From Paenibacillaceae bacterium (GTDB taxonomy: Bacteria > Bacillota > Bacilli > Paenibacillales > NBRC-103111), in contig JAQSYI010000022.1 in NCBI GenBank assembly GCA_029256185.1, positions 62,001 to 126,000 of the forward strand: a stretch of 64,000 bases of DNA. The letters run 5' to 3'. The translations under genes and the position numbers were made by a program. Below, piece after piece: positions 44,346 through 54,000 of this stretch (positions within the stretch are counted from its first letter, which is position 1; the number at the start of each line of letters is the position of its first letter). The notes under the pieces are model-generated. The model made no database searches. It saw only the letters and a list, made by a program, of their open reading frames with translations, and was not told where the DNA came from.

Positions 44346-44930
44346 TTACACGTAAATCGAGACGGCTCCATAGATCAGAAGCATTCCCATAGCGATATTG
44401 AAGGGCTTCTCATATCGGGACAAGAAGCGCTTGAACAAGGAGCCGAACATGGCCCAGCAGGAGGTGGAGAGGACGGCGACGAAAGCCATAAACACGGAGA
44501 CAGCCACCAGAACCGCCACAGAAGAATTGTAGAACGGGATGATAAATGTGGAGACAGCAGTAATCCCGTACAGAATTCCCTTGGGGTTCACGAATTGCAG
44601 AATGGCTCCGGTCAAAAAGGAATTGGCCTGCTGCTGTTGGCCGCTTGCGTCTTTGGTGCGGCTTCTCATGATTTTGAGGGCCAGATAGGTCATGTACACA
44701 CAGCCCAACAGGTTCATCCAGAACTGTATCCGGGGAATAAAGGCATGCAGCATCACATTGAAGTAGCTGCATATGAGCATGACGATCAAGAAACCGGCTG
44801 CTACTCCAAAAATAAACGGACGGGTCTTGCGGAAACCGTACAGGTTGGCGCTGGACATGGCCATGATATTGTTGGGACCCGGGGTGAAGGAAGCCACGAA
44901 AACATAGATGAAAAATGCAAAGGAAAACAT
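44346..44930 (-). CDS. LysE/RhtB-family amino acid exporter
   Basis: 194 residues, six predicted membrane helices. The family signature lies at the N-terminus (VASFTPGPNNIMAMSSANLYG) and QFVNPKGILYGI follows in the middle. These exporters remove excess amino acids such as lysine, homoserine or threonine. AAGGAG lies 10 nt before the ATG. It is divergent from an XRE-cupin regulator, the usual partner in this gene pair. Confidence 0.9.
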   Translation of the reverse strand: MFSFAFFIYVFVASFTPGPNNIMAMSSANLYGFRKTRPFIFGVAAGFLIVMLICSYFNVMLHAFIPRIQFWMNLLGCVYMTYLALKIMRSRTKDASGQQQQANSFLTGAILQFVNPKGILYGITAVSTFIIPFYNSSVAVLVAVSVFMAFVAVLSTSCWAMFGSLFKRFLSRYEKPFNIAMGMLLIYGAVSIYV

Positions 44931-44976
44931 TGGAAGCCCACTCCTTATATGCTATAATTGAACAAAGTGTACGCTT

Positions 44977-44994
44977 TAACGCATTTGTACGTTA
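44977..44994. promoter_or_regulatory. Inverted repeat between the LysE and XRE-cupin genes
   Basis: TAACG-N8-CGTTA, within a stretch that also has two TGTACG copies and a later AACGTT. It lies in the 102-bp divergent region, so it is a candidate operator for the XRE-cupin protein. Confidence 0.45.
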
Positions 44995-45032
44995 TGATTA
45001 TACAATACGAACGTTATATAGCACAATAGGAT

Positions 45033-45596
45033 GTGATTATTCTGGAAGATATTAATGCAGTGCTGGCCAAAAACCTGAAGACGCTCCGCGATCAAAAAAA
45101 GCTCAGTCTGGACCGGGTTGCCGATCTGACCGGCGTAAGCAAAACCATGCTGGGCCAAATTGAACGCGGGGAGTCTAATCCCACCATCAATACGGTGTGG
45201 AAGATTGCCAACGGGCTGAAGACCTCCTTTACCGCACTTATCAATGAGCCTCAGCCGGATACGGTTATCGTGTCCAGAAGCAGTATTCAGGTGTTGCATG
45301 AGGATAACGGCAAGTACCGGATCTATCCCTTCTTTCCTTATGAAGAAGGGAGACGCTTCGAGGTGTACACCATCGAGATTGACAAGGGCGGTTATTTGAG
45401 CGCGGAGCCGCATAAGGATGGCACGGAGGAATTCGTGACCGTCTATGAGGGGATCATTACGATTCGGGTCAATCAGGAGGAATATACGGTGCAGGCCGGG
45501 GACTCCATCCGTTACCGGGCAGACCGGCCTCACTCCTACCATAATTCGGGCGATTCTCTCACGCGGGTCAGCATGGTGATTTACTATCCGGAATAG
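45033..45596 (+). CDS. XRE-family regulator with C-terminal cupin
   Basis: 187 residues. The N-terminal helix-turn-helix reads KNLKTLRDQKKLSLDRVADL, then GVSKTMLGQIERGESNPTIN; the C-terminal cupin includes EPHKDGTEEFVTVYEG and QAGDSIRYRADRPHSYHN. Such proteins sense a small ligand, often an amino acid, and control the adjacent transporter. The frame opens with GTG at 45033, but the nearest AGGA is too close; a CTG at 45042 (LEDINAVLAKN) fits homologue length better, so the start is uncertain. Confidence 0.85.
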   Translation: MIILEDINAVLAKNLKTLRDQKKLSLDRVADLTGVSKTMLGQIERGESNPTINTVWKIANGLKTSFTALINEPQPDTVIVSRSSIQVLHEDNGKYRIYPFFPYEEGRRFEVYTIEIDKGGYLSAEPHKDGTEEFVTVYEGIITIRVNQEEYTVQAGDSIRYRADRPHSYHNSGDSLTRVSMVIYYPE

Positions 45597-45746
45597 CCCT
45601 TCGTGACTCGTTCAAGGAGTTATCACAGGGGATGAAATATGGGAGGAAGCCCTCAAGAACTTTGCTTGTTTTGAGGCTTCCATTCCCTCATCCCCCTGTA
45701 CTCCGGCTAAGTTATATCAGGAAGCCTATATATGAGGAGAATGTGT

Positions 45747-46544
45747 ATGCCGGCCAGTATCGTTATAGGAGTGGATGGGCTGAAGACTTCACCGCATTGG
45801 AGGGGCTTGCCTGCCCCCGGCTTCAAGTCAATGACGCTGTAGTCGCTCATGCGGGGGCTTTACGGTCCAGCCCCGGAATTATTGTCATTCTGGGGACCGG
45901 TTCCATCATTTTTGCGGTTACAGAGCAAAGAGAATCCATCCGTAATTATGATTTCTTCCATTATGCGTCTTCGACCGCGCGTCATCTGGCATATGAAACC
46001 GTATTCCGGATAATCGCAGGCCAGTTTCAGCAAGAGGATGAAGCCCTTGTGCAGGAGGTGCTGGATTATTGGCGGGTATTCGACATTGCCTCATTGTCTC
46101 AAGCGGGAATGAAACAGTTCCATGTAACCAAGCAGGAATGCAACCGGCTTTTGGGAGGTATGGGGCCCTTGGGTTACCCGTTCTGCCTCCCGCGGCATTC
46201 CCCTCGCCCGCATGGTATGTGATGCAGGCGCAGATGCAGTGGCGACCGGGGTGCGCATGCTGGGAAGCTGCTTTTCCCAAGATGAAGTATCCCTCTCCCT
46301 AGGGCGTGTTGCCCGCTCCGAATATATGACGCAAGCCATAGGAAGCAGGATAGCCGGGAAGCATAACAAGACGTACCGGCTCTTCACCCCCTCTCATTCG
46401 GCAGTGGCTGGAGCAGTGCTGATGGCGCTGGAGCGGGCGGGTGCAGTTTCCGTTGAAGCAGCCGCCAAGACATTGGCTCTTCACCCCAAAGCGCGGTATG
46501 ACGACGAAATCCAGCCCAAAAAGAGCCTCCGTTTTCGGCCATAA
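45747..46544 (+). pseudogene. Broken BadF/BadG-type N-acetylglucosamine kinase
   Basis: An ATG with GAGGAG upstream opens MPASIVIGVDGLKT, the ATP-binding start of BadF/NagK-like kinases, but this frame stops at 45843. The middle of the protein (PGIIVILGTGSI, TARHLAYETVFRIIAG) continues in another frame, and the end (PLARMVCDAGADAVATGVRM) is back in the first frame. At least two frameshifts are needed, and about 75 residues after the N-terminal motif are missing. The family phosphorylates amino sugars. The gene is very probably non-functional. Confidence 0.75.
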
Positions 46545-46564
46545 GCCGAGGGTGGAGGCTCTTT
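46520..46564 (+). terminator. Terminator at the end of the broken kinase
   Basis: AAAGAGCCTCC and GGAGGCTCTTT pair around a loop that holds an inner CGGC/GCCG hairpin, followed by ATT. The first arm lies within the decayed reading frame. Confidence 0.8.
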
Positions 46565-46673
46565 ATTCGCTAATGTGCAATACAGCCTAATAAGCCATTC
46601 TCACGCATTACTCCATACAGGACTGCTGTTGTTGCCCGGCGGATTGGATTCCCGCCAAAAATTGCGGCATCGC

Positions 46674-47786
46674 TCAGTTCGGAATGAACAGAGCCTTGCC
46701 CTCGCGTATCTCCACTTCCTCCAGTCGGTTGTACAGCTGGATTTCACGCACATTCAGGCTGTATTTCTGGGCAATATCCTCCAGTGTCTCATCCTTCTGC
46801 ACAATGCATACGCGGACCCGGCTGAACCGCTTCTCTTCCCCGGTCACATTGGCAAAGAGCCGCTTCCATTCCAACGCATCCGTCCGCGGAGTAGGGGTCT
46901 CTTCCTCGATTACGGCAGTCACCGCCCGGTACTCCTTGGTATGTATCAGTGATTTCAGATGATGACTGGGATCGGCTGCCGGCTGCTTGCTGGTGAAGGC
47001 TATCTTGAGCTCCTTCTTCTCCTCCTGAACCGCCTCGGGGGCTGTCTCCTCGGGCTGTTCCGGCCACGGCTGGTCGTTGACCGCTGAAGGCGTGTCTGCG
47101 GCAGCCTCCCATTCCGCATTCTCATCCTCCGCCTCCGGCTCTACATATACCTCGGACGCTGGTTTTTCGTAGACAACAGGTGCTTGCGGCGGCACCGCTT
47201 CGGCTTCCGTCGGCTCGGCCCGGAACCGCCAGGTATAGTCGGAAGAATGGTATGCCGAGTTGGTTCCCGAATGGTCAGCCTGAATTGCCTCTTCCGAAGG
47301 CGCGGTGCTTGCCTCCTGGAATTGCGCCGATCGTGTCTCCGTTGCAGTAATATCCCCGAATGAGGAAGCCTCATGAACGAATATGGTCTCTTCCGCCTCC
47401 CGCCACTCTTCTTCGGGAACCGACAGCATCTCGATGCCCTGAAGTGTGAGAATACCCGTCACATTCAGGCTGCGGGCCGAAAGCAAGTCTACATCGAAGT
47501 TGTCTACATCCACCGAAACCTGATTCACATCCTGAATCCGGTTAAGCGGCAAAGTGATTTCTACCGGAATTAGATGCTCCAGTGTCCTTTTTTCCTGTCC
47601 CGACTCGCCTTCGTAAGAACCGGTCAAATACAAGTGGCCCTTCAGAAGCGCTTGCTCCCCCTCGGTGTATACCTGAATATGCGGTACCAGCTCTACTTCT
47701 TCCAACTGCTTGACTCCCACCGTATCTTCCGACAAATGAATGCGCTCATAGATATCGAATCTTAGTCCGGATTGACGTTGTGTCAA
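46674..47786 (-). CDS. spoVID: SpoVID-like spore coat morphogenetic protein with C-terminal LysM
   Basis: 370 residues. The N-terminal domain (LRFDIYERIHLSEDTVGVKQ, then ELVPHIQVYTEGEQALLKGH) matches the SpoVID N-terminal region. A long acidic linker (about 145-270) follows, and a C-terminal LysM motif (VQKDETLEDIAQKYSLNVRE, LYNRLEEVEIREGKALFIPN). In Bacillus the protein sits on the forespore surface and guides coat encasement. The start is a TTG at 47786 with GGGAGGG 8 nt upstream. Supports a spore-forming host. Confidence 0.75.
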   Translation of the reverse strand: MTQRQSGLRFDIYERIHLSEDTVGVKQLEEVELVPHIQVYTEGEQALLKGHLYLTGSYEGESGQEKRTLEHLIPVEITLPLNRIQDVNQVSVDVDNFDVDLLSARSLNVTGILTLQGIEMLSVPEEEWREAEETIFVHEASSFGDITATETRSAQFQEASTAPSEEAIQADHSGTNSAYHSSDYTWRFRAEPTEAEAVPPQAPVVYEKPASEVYVEPEAEDENAEWEAAADTPSAVNDQPWPEQPEETAPEAVQEEKKELKIAFTSKQPAADPSHHLKSLIHTKEYRAVTAVIEEETPTPRTDALEWKRLFANVTGEEKRFSRVRVCIVQKDETLEDIAQKYSLNVREIQLYNRLEEVEIREGKALFIPN

Positions 47787-47887
47787 TGTGAAGCCCTCCC
47801 TTCATGAATAAAAGAATGCTTGTTCAAAACAGGCGCTCTTACTATTCAATATATGGGGGGCAGTCCCCCTGCATGCCATCTTTTTGC

Positions 47888-48787
47888 TTAAGGCCGGGCG
47901 CCGCTGCGCAATTGCTCCCACAGATGCATGAAATCATCCGGCGGATCATCGGCTACCGTGATCATTTCTCCCAGCCAAGGGTGGGGAAATTGCAGCTTGA
48001 CCCCGTGGAGCGCCTGCCGCCGAAACATCTCCAATGCGCCTCCATACAGGGCGTCGCCTATTAATGGAGCGCCAAGATGCTGCATATGCACCCGAATCTG
48101 GTGAGTCCGTCCCGTCTCCAGCTGCAGTTCCACCAGAGAAGCGGCCGGTGCCGTCCCGACAGTCCGGTAACGGGTTCGGGCCGGTTCACCGCCGGGGCTG
48201 ACTCTCCGCCGCTTAGGCTGGTGGCGGTCCTTGCCGATGGGCTGGTCCACCACACCTTCAGGGGGATTCAGCCTGCCCTGCACCACCGCCCAGTAAATTC
48301 TCTGAACCGCCTTCTCTCTCATGCTGCGGTCCAGAAGAATATGAGCCATTTCGTTCTTGGCATACAGGACCGGACCGGTGGTATCCTCATCCAGCCTGTG
48401 AATATGGCGGATCCTGCACATCTGGCCTGTCGACTGATAATAGGAAGCCACCCCGTGGGCCATTGTTCCCTTCTGTCCGGGAGCGGATGGATGGACCGGC
48501 ATGCCGTGGGGCTTGTGTACGACCAGGCAGAAATCATCTTCATACAATACTTGAAGATCCATCCATTCCGGCTCGATTCCCGCCTGCTCCTCGGGAAACA
48601 GCCGCAATCGCAGCCGCCGTCCGTCCCATATCAACCCGTCCTCCCGCTTAAGCTTGCCCAGCAGAGCTTCCGGAATATGATAATCCTGGTGCAGCACCGC
48701 AACCCATTGGTCAGGGGACAACTGCTCCTTGTTGGATCTTAGTTCCAGCCACTCGCCTTTATGTACGTAACTGAACAACAGCATCAT
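47888..48787 (-). CDS. RluA-family pseudouridine synthase
   Basis: About 299 residues. The catalytic motif HRLDEDTTG carries the essential Asp; VVHKPHGMPVHP, GRTHQIRVHMQHLGAPLIGD and LYGG are further family motifs. It converts uridine to pseudouridine in rRNA or tRNA. The frame reads upstream to 48829 without a good start; the Met pair at 48787/48784 lies next to CCGGAG. No separate S4 domain motif was clear at the N-terminus. Target base unknown. Confidence 0.88.
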   Translation of the reverse strand: MMLLFSYVHKGEWLELRSNKEQLSPDQWVAVLHQDYHIPEALLGKLKREDGLIWDGRRLRLRLFPEEQAGIEPEWMDLQVLYEDDFCLVVHKPHGMPVHPSAPGQKGTMAHGVASYYQSTGQMCRIRHIHRLDEDTTGPVLYAKNEMAHILLDRSMREKAVQRIYWAVVQGRLNPPEGVVDQPIGKDRHQPKRRRVSPGGEPARTRYRTVGTAPAASLVELQLETGRTHQIRVHMQHLGAPLIGDALYGGALEMFRRQALHGVKLQFPHPWLGEMITVADDPPDDFMHLWEQLRSGARP

Positions 48788-48916
48788 CTCCGGACTTTTC
48801 TCTTCATTTCCCACATTGTAAGCCAGCAATCGTCCAATATCAATGTTTAAGCCGGTATGATAGAATAGTAGAGTTGGAGAACGGTTCCTTTACTATGAAT
48901 CCGGGAGAGAACGTCT

Positions 48917-50641
48917 TTGCTTACAGCACAACAAATATGGCATTCTACTGTCAGCCAGGTTCACGGCTGGAGTTGGTTTAAGAAGACTTACGCGGTTATT
49001 TTTGCCGCGGGGTTCCTGATATCGAGCTTTCTGTTTCTTACTCCGCCGGGAGAGGATATCCGCGAGTGGATTGCCCAGACGGTTATTACCACTCAGCATC
49101 GGGAATGGGCCTGGATGGTAGTGGGCGGAGACAAGCGTGACCGGATGGTGGACCAATTGCATCTGGACCGGGAACGGTGGGGACTGGAGCGCCAGAATTT
49201 TGCCATGATCAATCTGAGTAAGAAGAAAACAGCCGCAGAGTTGATCAAGGTTGAAGATATATCCGCCCCTTTGTGGAAGGGCAAGAAAATGTACGTGTAT
49301 GACCCCCGCTCTATCCGGGTTGTGGTTCCGGGCAAGGCCGGGGAAGGCGAGCGGATTTCTTCTATGGTGGAACGGACAGGGGCGGTTGCCGGAATCAACG
49401 GCGGAGGCTTTATCGACCCGGATGGGCTGGGCAACGGGTTCGCTCCCATCGGTTTCATTATCTCCGGCGGCGAAATCCTGTATACGGACCAGGACGGCAG
49501 CATCGCCCAGCATGTGGTAGGCTTCACCAAAGAAGGAATATTGGTTGTCGGCAAATATACCATTGATCAATTGGTGGAGATGGGCATCAGCGAGGCCGTT
49601 ATGTTCTATCCCCGGGTCATCGCCAACGGCAAAGGCCTGATCACCTCGGGAGACGGCGGTTGGGGACGAGGTCCCCGGACGGCCATCGGCCAGAAGGAGG
49701 ATGGAACGGTCATCATTATGGTCATTGACGGACGGCAGTCGCACAGTGTCGGAGCCACCCTCAAGGAGCTGCAGGACCTGATGCTGGCCGAAGGAGTTGT
49801 CAATGCCGGGTTCCTAGACGGGGGCGCTTCCTCTGAACTGGTGACCGAGGAGGGATTGTTAACCAAGCCCTCCAGCCGCTACGGGGAACGTCGGTTGCCG
49901 TCTGCCCTGCTGGTATTCGGGGAACCAAACGCCTATATAGCCAACAACCCCTGGGATGGAGTCACCAGGATTGATCCAGGCGGAGCCTATGACCATCCGG
50001 AATATCTGAAGGAGCAAGAGGAGCTGAAGGCGAAGGGCAAGCTGAAGCCCTCCCCTGCACAAACACCGGATGCCGGGCCAGCAGGTTCTCCTGCCGCTTC
50101 CGCTTCACCGGGTGCTCCCGCTGGTTCACCCGCGGCTGCGGAAACATCTTCAGGCTCTCACTCTAGTTCACCCGCCGTTTCAACTGCGCCGGATGCCTCC
50201 GGTGAGCCGAAGAACTCCAGGCAACCAGCAGCATCAGGTACTCCGGCTGCAGGAAGCGGAGCGGGCAGTGCTGTGTCCGGTTCCGCGGCAGGAGGTGGAG
50301 CAGGGAGCGCATCGCCTGGGCCCGGCAGCGGGGCTAGCGGTGGCTCGTCCGGTTCCGCGGCGGGCAACGGGCCGGTCAATCCGACGACTGGCAGTGGGGC
50401 TAGCGGTGGCTCAGTCAGTCCCTCGGCAGGAAGTGGTCCGTCCAGCTTAACCCCTGGCGGCGGAAAAAGCAGTGGTCCGTCCAGCCCTGCCACAGGAAGC
50501 AGGATTTCCCCCGCACCAGGGGGAGGGGCAAATTCTGGTGGCACCGCTCCGTCGGGAACGGCTCAGCCTTCCTCCTCCGCGAAGTCTGCCGTCAATCCGT
50601 CTCTTGCGCCGGATGGCTCCACGGCCGGTTTAAGCAAATGA
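48917..50641 (+). CDS. Membrane-anchored phosphodiester glycosidase (NAGPA domain) with low-complexity tail
   Basis: 574 residues. A membrane helix (TYAVIFAAGFLISSFLFLT) lies at about 24-42. The NAGPA-like domain (PF09992; about 115-330) has AGINGGGFIDPDGLGNGFAP, GWGRGPRTAIG and FLDGGASSELVTE; the family acts on N-acetylglucosamine-1-phosphodiester-type glycans and wall polymers. The C-terminal 190 residues are a Gly/Ser/Pro/Ala tail without structure, probably a wall spacer. The start is a TTG at 48917 with GGGAG 9 nt upstream. Divergent from the RluA gene. Substrate unknown. Confidence 0.88.
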   Translation: MLTAQQIWHSTVSQVHGWSWFKKTYAVIFAAGFLISSFLFLTPPGEDIREWIAQTVITTQHREWAWMVVGGDKRDRMVDQLHLDRERWGLERQNFAMINLSKKKTAAELIKVEDISAPLWKGKKMYVYDPRSIRVVVPGKAGEGERISSMVERTGAVAGINGGGFIDPDGLGNGFAPIGFIISGGEILYTDQDGSIAQHVVGFTKEGILVVGKYTIDQLVEMGISEAVMFYPRVIANGKGLITSGDGGWGRGPRTAIGQKEDGTVIIMVIDGRQSHSVGATLKELQDLMLAEGVVNAGFLDGGASSELVTEEGLLTKPSSRYGERRLPSALLVFGEPNAYIANNPWDGVTRIDPGGAYDHPEYLKEQEELKAKGKLKPSPAQTPDAGPAGSPAASASPGAPAGSPAAAETSSGSHSSSPAVSTAPDASGEPKNSRQPAASGTPAAGSGAGSAVSGSAAGGGAGSASPGPGSGASGGSSGSAAGNGPVNPTTGSGASGGSVSPSAGSGPSSLTPGGGKSSGPSSPATGSRISPAPGGGANSGGTAPSGTAQPSSSAKSAVNPSLAPDGSTAGLSK

Positions 50642-50866
50642 TAACTGTTGGCGCGTGAGAGGAGCTCCAGGGGGCTAACAGCTTGCAAATTGATAGCTGT
50701 CGGCGCGTGAGAGGAGTTCCAAGGGGGCAACAGCTTGCAAATTGACAGCTGTTGGCGCGTGGGAGGAGCTCCAAGGGGGCAGCAGCTTGCAAATTGATAG
50801 CTGTTGGCGCGTGGGAGGAGCTCCAAGGGGGCTAACAGCTTGCAAATTGATAGCTGTTGGCGCATC
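50642..50866. repeat. Tandem repeat array, about 52-bp unit, four copies
   Basis: Units read GGCGCGTGAGAGGAGCTCCA then GGGGGC and CAGCTTGCAAATTGATAGCT, with small differences, four times plus a partial copy. They follow directly on the stop of the phosphodiester glycosidase gene. No reading frame is supported across them. Confidence 0.85.
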
Positions 50867-50950
50867 GGCAGTCTCGGTTCCCCGTTAGGTTCAGTGGTTT
50901 ACATTGTTTATTCAATGATTGGCTCGTGTATGTTCATTCTGCTGCCGTAG

Positions 50951-50992
50951 AAAAAAAGAACCGTCCGGATTATTTGCTCCGACGGTTCTTTT
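50951..50992. terminator. Bidirectional terminator between convergent genes
   Basis: GAACCGTCCGGA and TCCG-ACGGTTC pair around TTATTTGC, flanked by AAAAAAA on one side and TTTT on the other. It lies between the + strand glycosidase gene and the minus-strand giant gene. Confidence 0.85.
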
Positions 50993-51067
50993 ATACAGCA
51001 AGATCTTTTTTTGCAATGGGAATCAGCCGGCCAGGTAATCTAAGCCAAGTTCACCGGCTTTATGCCC

Positions 51068-54000
51068 TTACAGCCCGGCTTTGTCCATCATGCGCAGCAG
51101 CATGGACATGGCCTCCGCCCGGCTGGCCTGCGCACCGGGAGCAAAGCTTCCGTCCGGATAGCCGTTGATCAGGCCCAGTCCGGATGCGGCCGCGGCCGCC
51201 GCTTTGGCCCAGTCCGCTATGTCGGCATCATCGTGGAACGGTATTGCATTTTCCCCGTCAATAGCGCCGCCTGCTGCTTGGTATGCCCGCATGAGCATAA
51301 CGGTAATCTCTTCGCGTGTAACCGGAGCGCCGGGACGGAACAAAGCGCCCTCCCCTTCGATGATTCCTGCCGCTGCTGCTGCCGCCACTTCTTCTGCATA
51401 CCATTCACCTGAAGCCACATCGGCAAATGTCTCTTGGTCGCCGCTCTTCAATTGGAGAACCCGGGCCAGGAGCGCCGCGAATTCAGCACGGGTAACGGGA
51501 CTATCCGGGGCGAAGCGATCCTCGGCAATGCCTGCTGCAATCTGCCGCGCCGCAAGCACTTCAATGGTCTGCTGCGCCCAATGCTCCTTAATATCCGCGA
51601 ATGTCTTGTTGGATTCCACCACCAGGTATTCGCCAAACCGGTCTGTGGTAAAAACCAGCTTGCCCTCTATAATCCGGCCTCCGGCATAAACCCAATCTCC
51701 CTCATCTGTCAGCCGGTATACCGCCAGCTTATCCGCGTTCCCGGTTCCTGCGGGAAGGGGCAACTGCACCTTCGCCACCGTACCTGTTTCGGTAAAATTG
51801 GCAGTCCCTGCCTGAGCAGCAAGGCGGTATATAATCCTGCCTGCAGTGTTGGCCGGGACTTTTGCCTCGCCAGCTTCTGAGGCGGCAAAAGAAAGGGTCA
51901 ACTCGCCTCCCGCCTTGCTCAAACCGGCAACGGGAATGGTCCACTCCGCGCCGCGGTCAAGCAACAGCAGGTCTTTGCCTGCCTTACTGGCGCGGGTAAT
52001 GATGTCCGGCGACAGCACAATGGCCTTCACACCAGAGGAATCTTCGAAAGCCAATGTCCCAAGATCGATATTCAGGAAGGACATATCGGCATTCTTGAGC
52101 ATCTCCTCTGCCCAAGCGGAATTAATATGAAACGCGCTGCCTTGGATCTTGCCCATGGAAGGAGCCTCAACAACCGGATTTCCCGCAGAAGGGTTTTGGC
52201 CGACCGGATCCACCGGATCTACCGGGTCCACCGGATCTACGGGATCAACCGGATCCACCGGGTCTACCGGGTCTACCGGATCTACCGGGTCCACGGGATC
52301 AACCGGATCCACCGGATCTACCGGGTCCACGGGATCTACGGGATCAACCGGGTCCACCGGGTCTACCGGGTCTACCGGGTCTACCGGGTCTACCGGGTCT
52401 ACCGGGTCTACCGGGTCTACCGGGTCTACCGGGTCCACCGGGTCCGCTGCCTTGATCTGTGCCGCGGTGATGCCCACCACGCCATATGCCACAACCCGGC
52501 CGTTGCCGTCCACTTCATATAACGCCACGGTTGAGCCTGCGCTGGCGCTGATATTGGCGCCCGGCGCATAGGCAACGGCTTCTGCCGGCGGCTCATCTCC
52601 CTTGGCGGGCCCATCCGGCAGTGCCACTCCCGGCGCATACACCTTCACCATCACCCCGTTACCCGCCTGATAGACCGCGGCCGTCACGCTGGTGGTCCCC
52701 ACTGCCGTACCCGGCGCTGCGGTTATATACAGCGGCTCCACCGGACCGGACGGGTCCACAGGATCTACCGGGTCCACCGGGTCCGCTGCCTTGATCTGCG
52801 CCGCGGTGATGCCCACCACGCCGTATGCCACAACCCGGCCGTTGCCGTCCACTTCATACAACGCCACGGTTGAGCCTGCGCTGGCGCTGATATTGGCGCC
52901 CGGCGCATAGGCAACGGCTTCAGCCGGCGGCTCATCTCCCTTGGCGGGTGTATCCGGCAGTGCCGCTCCCGGCGCGTACACCTTCACCATCACCGCATTG
53001 CCCGTCTGATAGACCGCCACCGTCACGCTGGTGGTTCCCGCTGCCGTGCCCGGCGCCGCCGTTGCTGCAAGCGTTCCTGCGCCCACCTTCATGGAATAGT
53101 GGTAGGTTGCCGTATCGCTTGATGCCATCCCCAGCTTCTCCGCATATGCCTTGACTGTCATATTGTCTGCAGCCGGAAATCCTCCGGTATACAGCTGCCG
53201 GGTTCCCTCGGGGAGCTTGGGATCGCTGCCGTCGGTTGTGTAATATATAAGGGCATCCTCCGAAACGCTGGTCAGGGCAATGACCGTGCCCGGTTGCACA
53301 GCGCCCGCAGACGGCGTTGCCGCCACTTGCGGCAAGCGGGTCATCAACAGCGACAGTCTGATATCATCGAGCCATACATGGCTGTCCACGGTCATAATCC
53401 GGACAAAGCCTGCAGGCAAAGCACCCGAAAAATCACTTCTGACCACCAGATGTCCGTCCACATACATCTCGTAGCTGTTCCCGGAAGCTACAAATTTCAT
53501 ATTATGCCATACATTGGCCGTGGTGGCCGCACCGGTGGCCAGCTTGGCATTATCCGGCCCCTTCGTCTCTATATAAGCCGACGAGTTATGCCAATCCCGG
53601 AAGGCTACCCATCCGGTATTGCCCTCATCCTTGCGGAAGAACGGCACAACCCGGGGAGCCCCGCCCGCAGGTGTGAATCTGTATTTATACTCCAAGGTCA
53701 GATCACCGTATGGGGCAAGGGTCTCCAGATCGATCAGCCCCCCAGCGACAGCGTTGTTGTACATCACCTTGTTCCCCGGATGAGCAAGGTCGGGATCATC
53801 CACGACAGACCAGCTATTCAAATATTTGAACAAATCCGCAGGCAGCTCCCCATCCTCAAAATCCCGGAAGAAGGTCTCCCCATAGCCATCCTTCGACACC
53901 TTGTAGGTTATTTCGGCAATTTCGCTGTCGGCATACCCCGCTTTTCGGACAACAGACTTCAGTGTCAAGTCGTCGGGAATCGGAATCGGCCCTGCATAAG

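Noticed and set aside
52149..52571. A plus-strand frame rich in Gly-Ser-Thr triplets that looks collagen-like
   Set aside because: It is the antisense of the DPV-coding repeat inside the giant GH39-like gene and has no ribosome binding site.
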